Of a DNA stretch of 64,000 bases, positions 46,498 through 55,208 are shown piece by piece (position 1 is the stretch's first letter; each line of letters starts with the position of its first letter). The stretch comes from Lacibacter luteus. Lineage in GTDB: Bacteria; Bacteroidota; Bacteroidia; Chitinophagales; Chitinophagaceae. A model generated the notes under the pieces. It had not been told where the DNA came from, made no database searches, and was given only the letters and a program-made list of their open reading frames with translations. The stretch covers positions 186,001 through 250,000 of the forward strand of contig NZ_SDHW01000003.1 of NCBI RefSeq assembly GCF_004118265.1. Direction: 5' to 3'. The position numbers were made by a program, and so were the translations under genes.

Positions 46498-47409
46498 TTA
46501 TTTGATTGTTGGAATTAATCCACGCACGCCCATATCAACCAGTGTTTCCTGTTTCAAAGGTTCCCATTTGCCATTTGGGTTAAGGTCTTTCCACTCTACA
46601 CTTTTGTTGGTGCTGAAACTGCATTCCACAACTATATCTTTTGTTTCATTACCGGTAATTTTCAACTTGCCGTTTGCAAATGCAGCGGTAACTACGCAAC
46701 TGCCTGCGGGAATAGGTGAAGTATTGAAGAGTGGATTTACAACAGTGGTAGCACCTGCAGGCGCTTGTCCGCTTTGCACAACGGGAATAGTTGTACCAAG
46801 TACAGACACATTTGTTTCAAATCCCCAAAAACCTTGCGTACGATTACCGTTCACTGTAACACTTTGTGCTTTTACCGTAAAGTTTTTGATGTAGGTATTA
46901 AAACCAATGAATGAAGCCAGTGTGGCATTCATATCCTGGTTAATGGATACGCCGTTGATGCTTGTATCAACTCTTATTTTTACATCTCCATTTTGATAGG
47001 CAAGTGAAATACGTATCCATTCATATTCACCAATTGCAACCTGGTTGATGGGTACTTCATAGAATACTTCGTTATTACCTGCTTGTGGAGCTTTTTCATA
47101 ATCAATGGCATTGCTGCCGCCAGTAGTTGTTTCGGCAGCACGGTATAAAACCGCCCCTTTTCCAAGCAGTGTAAGTGCATTTGGAGCCAGCTCAATATAA
47201 TGCGCACTCATTTTATTCATCACGCCACTTTGCGCTGCGTTACCTGCCGGTATGGTAGAAGGCTGCCCGATATTGTTGAGTCGCACCTGTGTTGAATCGA
47301 ATTTAAATTTGAAGATGAGTTTGGCGTTACTGTTGCCTGTTTCATTTTTCTTACAACCTGTTATAAAGAGCACTATTGCCAACAATGAGCAGATAAGAAT
47401 ACGGTACAT
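46498..47409 (-). CDS. hypothetical lipoprotein
   Basis: Protein of 303 residues with a lipoprotein signal ending FITGC near residue 19. The mature part is beta-rich (KLIFKFKFDSTQVRLNN, YEWIRISLAYQNGDVKIRV, ITGNETKDIVVECSFSTNKSVEW) with an RTQGFWGFETN segment and a final LNPNGKWEPL-type block. No family recognised. Divergent from the class D beta-lactamase gene. Confidence 0.75.
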   Translation of the reverse strand: MYRILICSLLAIVLFITGCKKNETGNSNAKLIFKFKFDSTQVRLNNIGQPSTIPAGNAAQSGVMNKMSAHYIELAPNALTLLGKGAVLYRAAETTTGGSNAIDYEKAPQAGNNEVFYEVPINQVAIGEYEWIRISLAYQNGDVKIRVDTSINGVSINQDMNATLASFIGFNTYIKNFTVKAQSVTVNGNRTQGFWGFETNVSVLGTTIPVVQSGQAPAGATTVVNPLFNTSPIPAGSCVVTAAFANGKLKITGNETKDIVVECSFSTNKSVEWKDLNPNGKWEPLKQETLVDMGVRGLIPTIK

Positions 47410-47497
47410 GGGTGGTTGGTTTTAGCTTCTCTAAACGTCGTGTAAAAAAGCTTATTGTTTTCCCTGAAGTTTTAAGAGCGCATTCACATTCTAACTT

Positions 47498-47505
47498 TAC
47501 TTTTG
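47498..47505 (+). promoter_or_regulatory. candidate -7 box of the class D beta-lactamase
   Basis: TACTTTTG matches TAnnTTTG, 17 bases before the ATG at 47523; supports that start over the longer frame. Confidence 0.5.
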
Positions 47506-47522
47506 TGCCAAATTTCAACGGT

Positions 47523-48329
47523 ATGCGTCTTGTTTCTGTTTTGGTAGCGGTTGTGCTAGTCTTCAATTCCTGCTCCATTAATAATTTTTCGATCGATAAC
47601 GACCTGCAGCAATATTTCGACAAATACAAAGTAAAAGGGTCGTTTGCCATGTTCGATAATGCACAGGCGCATTTTACCATTTACGATTCAGCAAATTTCC
47701 GCAAGCGCTATACACCTGCTTCAACATTTAAAATTGTTAACTCGTTAATTGGATTAGAAACCGGAAAGATCTTCGATGAAAAAATGATCATTAAATGGGA
47801 TGGTGTTGTAAGAGAAAGGGAAGAATTGAATAAAGATATGAGCATGGAAGAAGCGTTTAAAGTTTCTTCTGTTCCTTACTACCAGGAAGTGGCCCGCCGC
47901 ATAGGAAAAGATACCATGCAATATTGGCTCGATTCGATCAAGTATGGTAACATGCAAATTGGCAATGCTGTCGATTCGTTCTGGCTCAACAATCAATTAA
48001 AAATTTCGCCCGATGAGCAATTGGGTTTGGTGAAGCGTTTATACTTCGAACAATTACCTTTTCAAAAACGTACACAACAGATCGTTCGTAAAGTAATGTT
48101 GCAGGAAGATAACTCACTCTACAAACTATCGTACAAAACAGGTTGGGGCTTCGATGAAAAAGGCGATAATGTAGGTTGGATTGTTGGCTGGATTGAAGAA
48201 AACCGTCACCCATATTTCTTTGTACTGCTGGTACAATCGCCCGACCGTAATTACGATATGCGTGCAAACCGCAAAGCATTGCTCAACGATATTCTGAAGC
48301 ATTACGACTTTATGCAGGGAAAGAAGTAA
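47523..48329 (+). CDS. class D (OXA-type) beta-lactamase
   Basis: Serine beta-lactamase of 268 residues. All class D marks are present in order: S-T-F-K at 67-70 (nucleophile Ser 67, carbamylatable Lys 70), S-x-V at 115-117 followed by PYYQEVARRIG, Y-G-N at 141-143, the Trp 154 in DSFWLNNQLKIS, and K-T-G at 205-207 followed by WG. The N terminus has a lipoprotein signal (VFNSC, Cys 17). The start is set at 47523; the upstream extension lacks coding character. The family hydrolyses penicillins and sometimes carbapenems; the spectrum cannot be read from sequence. Confidence 0.93.
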   Translation: MRLVSVLVAVVLVFNSCSINNFSIDNDLQQYFDKYKVKGSFAMFDNAQAHFTIYDSANFRKRYTPASTFKIVNSLIGLETGKIFDEKMIIKWDGVVREREELNKDMSMEEAFKVSSVPYYQEVARRIGKDTMQYWLDSIKYGNMQIGNAVDSFWLNNQLKISPDEQLGLVKRLYFEQLPFQKRTQQIVRKVMLQEDNSLYKLSYKTGWGFDEKGDNVGWIVGWIEENRHPYFFVLLVQSPDRNYDMRANRKALLNDILKHYDFMQGKK

Positions 48330-48484
48330 AGCAGTTTATAGTTTCTGGTTTCTTGTTTATTGTTGAATGGTCTTCGACAGACTATCTGCTAATGACTATT
48401 GGCCATCGACTTTACAAACCTTGGCGCAACTTTTGCAGGCTCTTTGTCGTTATTCCGGTATCTTGTAACTGAAAAACGCAAACT

Positions 48485-49507
48485 TTGTTTTCCTTCGCCC
48501 ATATTGCATATTTATTGTTACTGCTGCTGCTTATTCCCGCAGCAATCTTGTTTGTATTCAACAAACGCTGGAAGAAGAAAACAAAAAAGAAGATCGGTGA
48601 TGAACAATTGGTCGATCTGCTTACGGCTAATCATTCAAAGAAAAAATTCTCTGTAAAATTTTATTTCATTTTAGGGGCAATGGCACTTACTGCTTTAGGC
48701 GCTGCTAATTTGCGTACAGCCGGTAAAGCAGAGTTGGTTAACAGAAAGGGGAGAGATATTGTTATTGCCATGGATGTAAGCAAAAGCATGCTGGCCGATG
48801 ATGTTAAACCCACACGTTTAGACAAAGCCAAACAGTTTGCAACAAAATTGCTGGATCAATTGCCCGACGATCGTATTGGTTTGATCTGGTTTGCAGGTAA
48901 AGCGTATTTGCCCATGCCGTTAACGGCCGATCAGGGTGCTGCCAAACTTTTTATTCAATCTGCAGCTCCCGATGCGGTACCCACACAAGGCACTGTAGTT
49001 GGCGAAGCATTACGACTTGCAGTTGAAAGTTTTCCGCAGGATAGCAAACGCTATAAAATTATTGTGCTGATAACCGATGGAGAAGATCACGATGATGCTG
49101 CAGAAAGAATGGCGAAGGAACTAAAAGACCGGGGCATTCTTTTATTGACCATTGGTTTAGGTTCTTTGGAAGGTTCGGCCATACCTGATCCTGAAACAAA
49201 AAATTATAAGAAAGATAAATTCGGCCAAACTGTTATTACAAAACTGAACGAGCCTTTGCTGAAGCAACTGGCTGCTGTAAGCGGTGGCTTGTATGGCAAC
49301 CTGGAAAATACGGATGATATGCTGAAGGATGTAATTGCAACAATCAACCAGGTTGAAAAGAAAGCAGTGGAAGGTGAAGTAAGTCCAACAAATTACAACA
49401 ACTACTTTATGTGGTTTTTGCTTGGGGCATTGCTGTTGCTTATTGCAGAACTTTTTATATCAGAACGAAATAAACCAGCAACAGTTGTTGCGAAGAAAAA
49501 AGGATGA
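48485..49507 (+). CDS. batB: BatB-like VWA-domain membrane protein
   Basis: Protein of 340 residues with a TTG start (48485). N-terminal and mid helices (about 5-25, 56-72) precede a von Willebrand A domain with MIDAS residues DVSKSM, a Thr loop (PTQGTVVG) and ITDGEDHDDA; a final helix is at 307-327. This is the BatB/YehP-like layout of the aerotolerance (Bat) operon. Only batB and batC are here; batA, batD and moxR are not in the window. Confidence 0.88.
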   Translation: MFSFAHIAYLLLLLLLIPAAILFVFNKRWKKKTKKKIGDEQLVDLLTANHSKKKFSVKFYFILGAMALTALGAANLRTAGKAELVNRKGRDIVIAMDVSKSMLADDVKPTRLDKAKQFATKLLDQLPDDRIGLIWFAGKAYLPMPLTADQGAAKLFIQSAAPDAVPTQGTVVGEALRLAVESFPQDSKRYKIIVLITDGEDHDDAAERMAKELKDRGILLLTIGLGSLEGSAIPDPETKNYKKDKFGQTVITKLNEPLLKQLAAVSGGLYGNLENTDDMLKDVIATINQVEKKAVEGEVSPTNYNNYFMWFLLGALLLLIAELFISERNKPATVVAKKKG

Positions 49508-50136
49508 AACTGATTTTTACCATATGCAGTTTAATGTTGAGTGTGTTTACGTACGCACAGGAGGGTGATGTGGTAAAAGGAAACCGTTATTACAAAGAAG
49601 GGAATTACGAAAAAGCAGAAGAAGCTTATCGCAAAGCATTGGAAAAAAAGCCAACACCTGTTGCCGGTTATAACCTTGGCAACACTTTGTATAAGCGTGA
49701 AGAAATTGAAAAGGCTTTAAAAGCATTTGATGAAGCAATTGAAGCTACAGATGATCCTGCTTTAAAAACAAAAGCACTTTATAACAAAGCTGTGCTCTTG
49801 CATAAAAACAACCGTATACCTGAAGCAATTGCGGCATATAAACAAGCATTACGTTTATCGCCCAATGATGAGGAAGTACGGAAGAACTTGCAGATAGCTT
49901 TGCGCACACAAAAGCAACCGGAAGAAAAAAAGAAAGAGCAGAAGAAGCAGCAAAAGCCCAAAGAGGAAAAGAAAAAAGAGCAACCAAAACCACAGCAACC
50001 CAAGCCTCAAAAAAGCAAGCTTACCAAAAAGCAGGCAGAGCAATACCTGAAAGCACTGGAACAAAAGGAAAAAGAGCTCCAGGAAAAAGTTCAGAAAAAA
50101 ACAGGTGCTCCCAACCAGCCCGAAAAAGACTGGTAG
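49504..50136 (+). CDS. batC: BatC-like tetratricopeptide protein
   Basis: Exported TPR protein of 210 residues with a signal peptide (residues 1-19). TPR repeats run from GNRYYKEGNYEKAEEAYRKALEKKP to KNNRIPEAIAAYKQALRLSPND. The C-terminal third is a Lys/Glu/Pro/Gln-rich low-complexity charged region (KEQKKQQKPKEEKKKEQPK). ATGA overlap with batB (4 bases) indicates translational coupling. Confidence 0.88.
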   Translation: MKLIFTICSLMLSVFTYAQEGDVVKGNRYYKEGNYEKAEEAYRKALEKKPTPVAGYNLGNTLYKREEIEKALKAFDEAIEATDDPALKTKALYNKAVLLHKNNRIPEAIAAYKQALRLSPNDEEVRKNLQIALRTQKQPEEKKKEQKKQQKPKEEKKKEQPKPQQPKPQKSKLTKKQAEQYLKALEQKEKELQEKVQKKTGAPNQPEKDW

Positions 50137-50150
50137 GCCATTTATGAGTT

Positions 50151-50232
50151 CAGATTTACGATTTTAGATTTATTGGAAGTAATTAGGCATCACAACTGTA
50201 ATTTTACATATCTAAAATCGAAATTCTGCAAT
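50151..50232. repeat. dispersed inverted-repeat element, family A copy 2
   Basis: Arms CGATTTTAGAT (50159-50169) and ATCTAAAATCG (50210-50220), extended by CAGATTT / AAATTCTG. Ends 7 bases before the ispG ATG. Same sequence blocks as copy 1 at 13595-13660. Confidence 0.75.
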
Positions 50233-50239
50233 CTCAATT

Positions 50240-52342
50240 ATGCATTTATATACTCCTTCCTTAACGGATTACAAACGACTGGCCACAAGGGAAGTTAAGA
50301 TTGGCGATCTGCTATTGGGCAACTTCAATCCTATTCGTGTGCAAACAATGACCACGACTGACACCATGGATACGCTTGGTACAGTAGAGCAGAGCATCCG
50401 TTGTATTGAAGCCGGTGCAGAACTGGTGCGGATAACAGCCCCGTCAAAAAAAGAAGCAGAGAATTTACAGAACATAAAAGATGAGTTACGCAAACGTGGT
50501 TATAATACTCCGCTTGTTGCTGATATTCATTTTACACCCAACGCTGCCGAAATTGCTGCACGCATTGTAGAGAAGGTTCGTGTAAATCCCGGCAACTATG
50601 TTGATAAGAAAAAATTTGAGCAGATAGAATATACCGATGCGGAATATCTGGAAGAGATCGATCGTATTCGTGAACGCTTTACACCACTGGTAAAAATCTG
50701 TAAAGAGCATGGCACTGCTATGCGTATCGGCACCAATCATGGTTCTTTGAGCGACCGCATTATGAGTCGTTATGGTGATACTGCAATTGGTATGGTTGAA
50801 AGTGCAATGGAGTTTTTGCGTATTGCACGTGCAGAAAGCTTTCACAATATTGTGCTGAGTATGAAGAGCAGTAATCCACAGGTGATGGTGCAGGCTTATC
50901 GTTTACTGATACAGCATATGGATGGTGAGTTTAACGAATGTTATCCCTTACATCTTGGTGTAACCGAAGCAGGCGATGGCGAAGATGGTCGTGTAAAAAG
51001 TGCAGCAGGTATTGGTACATTGCTTGAAGATGGCATTGGTGATACCATTCGTGTAAGCTTAACAGAAGATCCGGAATTTGAAATTCCTGTGTGTCGTGAT
51101 TTAGTAAAACGTTATTCAGTAGGCAGTCGACAGACAACGGTCAAAAGTATCGTGCCTGCTATGAATGGTAACAATTTGAATAGCGGGGATAGTGGGGTTG
51201 TGGCCTCACCCTTCGGGGGAGGTCGGGAGGGGGCTTCTTTACCTTATTCTCCTTTTCAATACAAACGAAGAGAAACATTTGAAGTGGGCAACATTGGCAG
51301 TAAACATGTGCCCGTGGTAATAGCTGATTTGAGTAAGTTGAAAAACATCACTCCAAAAGATCTTGAGCAAGTAGGTTATAAATACGATGCGGATACTGAT
51401 AAGTGGAGTATTGGCGATATGGCAGCCGACTATATTTTTACAGCTAACCGTAAGCTTAATTTTGATTTGCCCGGTACATTAAAAGTGATCGTTTATCCGG
51501 AGATATGGAAAGAAACAAACGCAACAATTGCAGGTGAACAAAAGTATTATCCCATTTTCATGGATAGTGGTTACGCTGAAGCAGAAGAGAAAAACGATCA
51601 ATTGAATTTTGTGATGATTGATTGTTATAATGACGAAGAAACCATTAACGATTATACTTATCTCGATCAGTTGGCAAATGACCCAACAGTTGTACTTTGT
51701 TTAAGCAGCACCAATAAAAATGCCATGCAGAGTGTACGCAGGATGTTTGTTGAATTGATGAACCGTAGTATTAAAAACCCGGTTGTATTAATTACCGATA
51801 GTAACTGGAGCACAGCCGATGAACATCTTATTCATTACTCAACCGAATGCGGTGCATTGTTGCTCGATGGTATGGGCGATGGTATTTGCCTGGGTATGAG
51901 TGCAGGCAGTTACGAAATGCAAGCTGCAAGCTATTCGCAAAATACAAGTGGCAGAAATTATCTCAGTAATCAATCACCTGAGCAGTTTATCAATAACACA
52001 GCATTCAGTTTGTTGCAGGCAACACGTACACGCATTTCTAAAACAGAATACATCAGTTGTCCAAGTTGCGGAAGAACATTGTTCGATCTGCAGGAAACAA
52101 CTGCAAAGATCCGTGCAGTTACCAACCATCTCAAGGGTGTTAAAATTGCAATTATGGGTTGTATTGTAAATGGCCCCGGTGAAATGGCAGATGCGGATTT
52201 TGGTTATGTAGGCAGTGGTCCCGGAAAAATTACATTGTATAAAGGAAAAGAAGTTGTAAAACGCAGTGTAGACAGTGAAGTAGCTGTTGATGAGCTGATT
52301 AATCTTTTAAAAGAAAACGAGGCTTGGGTAGAGCCTGCATAA
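50240..52342 (+). CDS. ispG: 4-hydroxy-3-methylbut-2-enyl diphosphate synthase (long type)
   Basis: Fe-S enzyme of the MEP isoprenoid pathway converting MEcPP to HMBPP. At 700 residues it is the three-domain form found in Bacteroidota, Chlamydia and plants. The TIM barrel spans about 10-290 (VQTMTTTDTMDTLGTVEQ, PLVADIHFTPNAAEIAA, MRIGTNHGSLSDRIMSRYGDT), the inserted domain about 340-590, and the Fe-S domain is at the C terminus with CPSCGRTLFDLQ and IMGCIVNGPGEMADADFGYVG. Residues about 294-338 form a linker that includes an in-frame GC-rich repeat (51199-51235). Confidence 0.96.
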   Translation: MHLYTPSLTDYKRLATREVKIGDLLLGNFNPIRVQTMTTTDTMDTLGTVEQSIRCIEAGAELVRITAPSKKEAENLQNIKDELRKRGYNTPLVADIHFTPNAAEIAARIVEKVRVNPGNYVDKKKFEQIEYTDAEYLEEIDRIRERFTPLVKICKEHGTAMRIGTNHGSLSDRIMSRYGDTAIGMVESAMEFLRIARAESFHNIVLSMKSSNPQVMVQAYRLLIQHMDGEFNECYPLHLGVTEAGDGEDGRVKSAAGIGTLLEDGIGDTIRVSLTEDPEFEIPVCRDLVKRYSVGSRQTTVKSIVPAMNGNNLNSGDSGVVASPFGGGREGASLPYSPFQYKRRETFEVGNIGSKHVPVVIADLSKLKNITPKDLEQVGYKYDADTDKWSIGDMAADYIFTANRKLNFDLPGTLKVIVYPEIWKETNATIAGEQKYYPIFMDSGYAEAEEKNDQLNFVMIDCYNDEETINDYTYLDQLANDPTVVLCLSSTNKNAMQSVRRMFVELMNRSIKNPVVLITDSNWSTADEHLIHYSTECGALLLDGMGDGICLGMSAGSYEMQAASYSQNTSGRNYLSNQSPEQFINNTAFSLLQATRTRISKTEYISCPSCGRTLFDLQETTAKIRAVTNHLKGVKIAIMGCIVNGPGEMADADFGYVGSGPGKITLYKGKEVVKRSVDSEVAVDELINLLKENEAWVEPA
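51199..51235. repeat. GC-rich palindromic repeat inserted in frame within ispG
   Basis: CCTCACCC-TTC-GGGGGAGG pairing (one A/G mismatch) followed by TCGGGAGGGGGC. Its G+C content contrasts with the surrounding gene; it is translated as VASPFGGGREGAS in the linker between the TIM barrel and the inserted domain. Confidence 0.7.
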
Positions 52343-52374
52343 ATTCAATCAAACACTTTTAATAAACACAAATC

Positions 52375-53148
52375 ATGTATAAGTATTTTTCTGTTGTTAT
52401 TGCAGCCTTATTGTTTTTAACATCGTGCAGCATGCACGAAGAAATTGATCTTGCAAAAGAAGGGAACGGGTTTTATAAGATCGATGTTGATATGAGCCAG
52501 ATGATGGCGATGGTAAAGAGTATGAGTGGTGAAAAAATTCCCGACAGTGTTTCCAACAAAGTAATGGATACCGTGTATTCGTTAAAGGGAATGATTGATT
52601 CTTCGGGAGGTGATTTTACAGCAGAAGAAAAAAAATATTTCTACAACGGAACCATGCATGCAAAAATGAACATGCCGGAAAACAAGATGAGTGTTGTGTT
52701 GCAGTTTCCGGTAAAGAACGCAGCAGACTTAAAAAAGTTTTTTGCAGTGTATGATAAAGTTGATTCACTGAACAAACAAAAGCGCCAACAGGAAAAGGAA
52801 GCTGAGGCAACGGCAGAAAATAATGCTCAGCTCGATCCTTCGAAAGGAATGATGAATGGCAATTTGCCGTTTAAGCGTACTCCTTATATAATTACCGATA
52901 CAAGTATTGAACGTATTGCTGTAACAAAAGAAGCAATGCAGGAGCAAATGGGCGAAGAAATGAAAGGTGCTGAAATGTTTATGTCGCAAATGAACATGAT
53001 GGTTACAATTAAGTTACCACGCCCTGCAAAAAGACTGGAAGGTAAGAATGCAAAACTTTCAGAAGATAAACGTACCGTATTCCTTTCGGCTTCGATGGCA
53101 GAAATGATGGATAATGCCGATGCAAATACATTTAAAGTAATTTTCTAA
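52375..53148 (+). CDS. hypothetical lipoprotein
   Basis: Protein of 257 residues with a lipobox FLTSC near residue 18. The body is rich in Met (MSQMMAMVKSMSG, MFMSQMNMMVTIKL) and Lys/Glu, with a central charged helix around residues 125-145. I recognise no named family. It follows ispG by 32 bases and is probably cotranscribed. Confidence 0.75.
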   Translation: MYKYFSVVIAALLFLTSCSMHEEIDLAKEGNGFYKIDVDMSQMMAMVKSMSGEKIPDSVSNKVMDTVYSLKGMIDSSGGDFTAEEKKYFYNGTMHAKMNMPENKMSVVLQFPVKNAADLKKFFAVYDKVDSLNKQKRQQEKEAEATAENNAQLDPSKGMMNGNLPFKRTPYIITDTSIERIAVTKEAMQEQMGEEMKGAEMFMSQMNMMVTIKLPRPAKRLEGKNAKLSEDKRTVFLSASMAEMMDNADANTFKVIF

Positions 53149-53571
53149 CAACTGCTTGTATGGTTGGGGGTGTATGCATAAAAAAATTCTGCACATGCCC
53201 CCATCATTGCATAAAAGCTGATAAGCTAGAGCCCGTGCAGAAGAGTTTTTTTATGGATATCTATCTTCCTTTTTCTAAACAAATTCAATACCAAAAAACG
53301 TGTATTTGTAAAAATTACAAACATGTCGTTTTTATACGTTCAATTACATTCGTGTATGTTTAACGAACATAATTTCATTAATGATTTACAAAGGGAATTG
53401 GGTGTTTTTCTATAATGAGGAGCTGTAATAACAGGTCAGCTTCATATTAGAATTCAAAGGTATGCATCAAACATTTTTTTCGCAAGCTTTTTTTTAAAAA
53501 AAATCTTCACAAAAGTTGCAAACAAACATAAACATCTATGTTTCATTAACTTTAGTTTTTGATAGAATAAT
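53149..53571. other. 423-base intergenic region upstream of nadB
   Basis: No credible gene. It contains an imperfect hairpin at about 53294-53333 (AAAAACG..TTGTAA / TTACAA..CGTTTTT) ending in a T-run, which could be a terminator or a leader hairpin. A frame of 67 codons here is Cys-rich but runs through the hairpin and is rejected. Confidence 0.55.
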
Positions 53572-55173
53572 ATGCAAACAGATTTTCTCGTAATTGGTTC
53601 GGGCATTGCAGGGTTAACGTATGCAATTAAAGTAGCAGAGGCATGCCCCGATAAACAAGTGTTGATTGTTACAAAATCAATGGCAGACGAAACCAATACA
53701 AAGTATGCACAAGGTGGTATTGCTGTTGTTAACGATTTGGAGAACGATAGTTTTGAAAAGCATATTGATGACACGTTAATAGCAGGCGATGGCCTGTGCA
53801 ATAAAGAAATTGTTGAAGTTGTAGTGAAGGAAGGGGCTTTAAGAGTAAACGAAATTATTGAATGGGGCGCCCGTTTCGATAAAGAAAAGGATGGCGATTA
53901 TGCCTTAGGAAAAGAGGGCGGGCACAGCGAGCACCGTATTCTGCATCATAAAGATGTTACCGGTGCCGAAATGGAAAGAGCATTGCTGGAAACAGTTAAG
54001 AATCTTCCAAATGTTCAATTTGTTAATCATTTTTTTATTGTTGATCTTATTACACAACACCACTTTGGGTACCTGGTAACAAAATCAACACCCGATATTC
54101 AATGCTTTGGGGTGTATGCTCTTAACCTGCAAACGAACCGTATAGAAATTATTCAATCGAAAATTACCATGTTGGCAGCAGGCGGTAATGGCCAGGTATA
54201 CAGAACCACAACTAACCCTTCCATTGCGAGTGGCGATGGGGTTGCAATGGTTTATCGTGCAAAAGGCCGCATTGAAAATATGGAGTTCATCCAGTTTCAT
54301 CCAACTGCATTGTACCAGGCAGGACAAAAAGGGCAGGCCTTTTTAATAACAGAAGCCGTGCGTGGCGATGGTGGAATTTTACGCAATCATAAAGGTGAAG
54401 CATTCATGGAACGTTACGATGAGCGAAAGGATCTTGCTCCACGTGATATTGTTGCAAGAGCCATCGATAGTGAAATGAAAATAAATGGTACAGAACATGT
54501 TTGGCTTGATTGCAGGCATATGGATCTTGAAAAATTTATTCATCATTTTCCGAATATTTACGAAAAATGTAAAAGCCTTGGTATTGATGTTGCACAACAC
54601 ATGATACCTGTTGCACCGGCTGCACATTATAGTTGTGGCGGTATTAAAACCGATGAGTGGGGCTGTACTTCTATTAAATATTTATATGCAGCAGGAGAAT
54701 GTGCAAGCACCGGGCTTCATGGAGCTAACCGGCTTGCCAGCAATTCTTTACTTGAAGCGATGGTATTTGCTCATCGAAGTAACCTCGATGCTGTAGAAAA
54801 AATGAAAACATTTGTTGCAGTACAAACAGAATTGCCCGAATGGAATGCGAAAGGAACGAGTGTGCCTAAAGAAATGATTTTAATTACACAAAGCTTGAAA
54901 GAACTGCAACAGGTAATGAGCGATTATGTAGGTATTGTGCGCAACGATATTCGTTTGCAACGTGCCATGCGCAGGCTCGATTTGTTGTGGGAGGAAACAG
55001 AGGAGCTTTATCGTAACACAACTATTTCACCCCAAATAATGGAGTTACGAAATATGATTACCGTTGGTTATCTTATTACAAAAGGAGCTGCTTTTCGTAA
55101 AGAAAGCAGGGGCCTGCATTTTAATACCGATTATCCGGAGAAAAATCCGCTGTTGCAGAACATTGTATTGTAA
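53572..55173 (+). CDS. nadB: L-aspartate oxidase
   Basis: FAD enzyme oxidising aspartate to iminoaspartate in de novo NAD synthesis (533 residues). FAD-binding GSGIAGLTYAIKVAEA at the N terminus, TKYAQGGIAVV, the KEGGHSEHRILHHKDVTG block, MLAAGGNGQVY, PVAPAAHYSCGGIKTDEWG, and GECASTGLHGANRLASNSLLEA are typical. nadC lies about 53 kb away; nadA is not in the window. The long leader upstream is noted separately. Confidence 0.96.
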   Translation: MQTDFLVIGSGIAGLTYAIKVAEACPDKQVLIVTKSMADETNTKYAQGGIAVVNDLENDSFEKHIDDTLIAGDGLCNKEIVEVVVKEGALRVNEIIEWGARFDKEKDGDYALGKEGGHSEHRILHHKDVTGAEMERALLETVKNLPNVQFVNHFFIVDLITQHHFGYLVTKSTPDIQCFGVYALNLQTNRIEIIQSKITMLAAGGNGQVYRTTTNPSIASGDGVAMVYRAKGRIENMEFIQFHPTALYQAGQKGQAFLITEAVRGDGGILRNHKGEAFMERYDERKDLAPRDIVARAIDSEMKINGTEHVWLDCRHMDLEKFIHHFPNIYEKCKSLGIDVAQHMIPVAPAAHYSCGGIKTDEWGCTSIKYLYAAGECASTGLHGANRLASNSLLEAMVFAHRSNLDAVEKMKTFVAVQTELPEWNAKGTSVPKEMILITQSLKELQQVMSDYVGIVRNDIRLQRAMRRLDLLWEETEELYRNTTISPQIMELRNMITVGYLITKGAAFRKESRGLHFNTDYPEKNPLLQNIVL

Positions 55174-55208
55174 GCTGATTGCGATTACAGAATTTATACC
55201 TTCATACC

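Noticed and set aside
48399-48656. 85-codon frame overlapping the batB start
   Set aside because: Out of frame with batB; the batB frame gives a membrane helix and the VWA domain.
53160-53363. 67-codon Cys-rich frame upstream of nadB
   Set aside because: No signal peptide or domain, reads through a hairpin and T-run, and lacks a plausible promoter or ribosome binding site.
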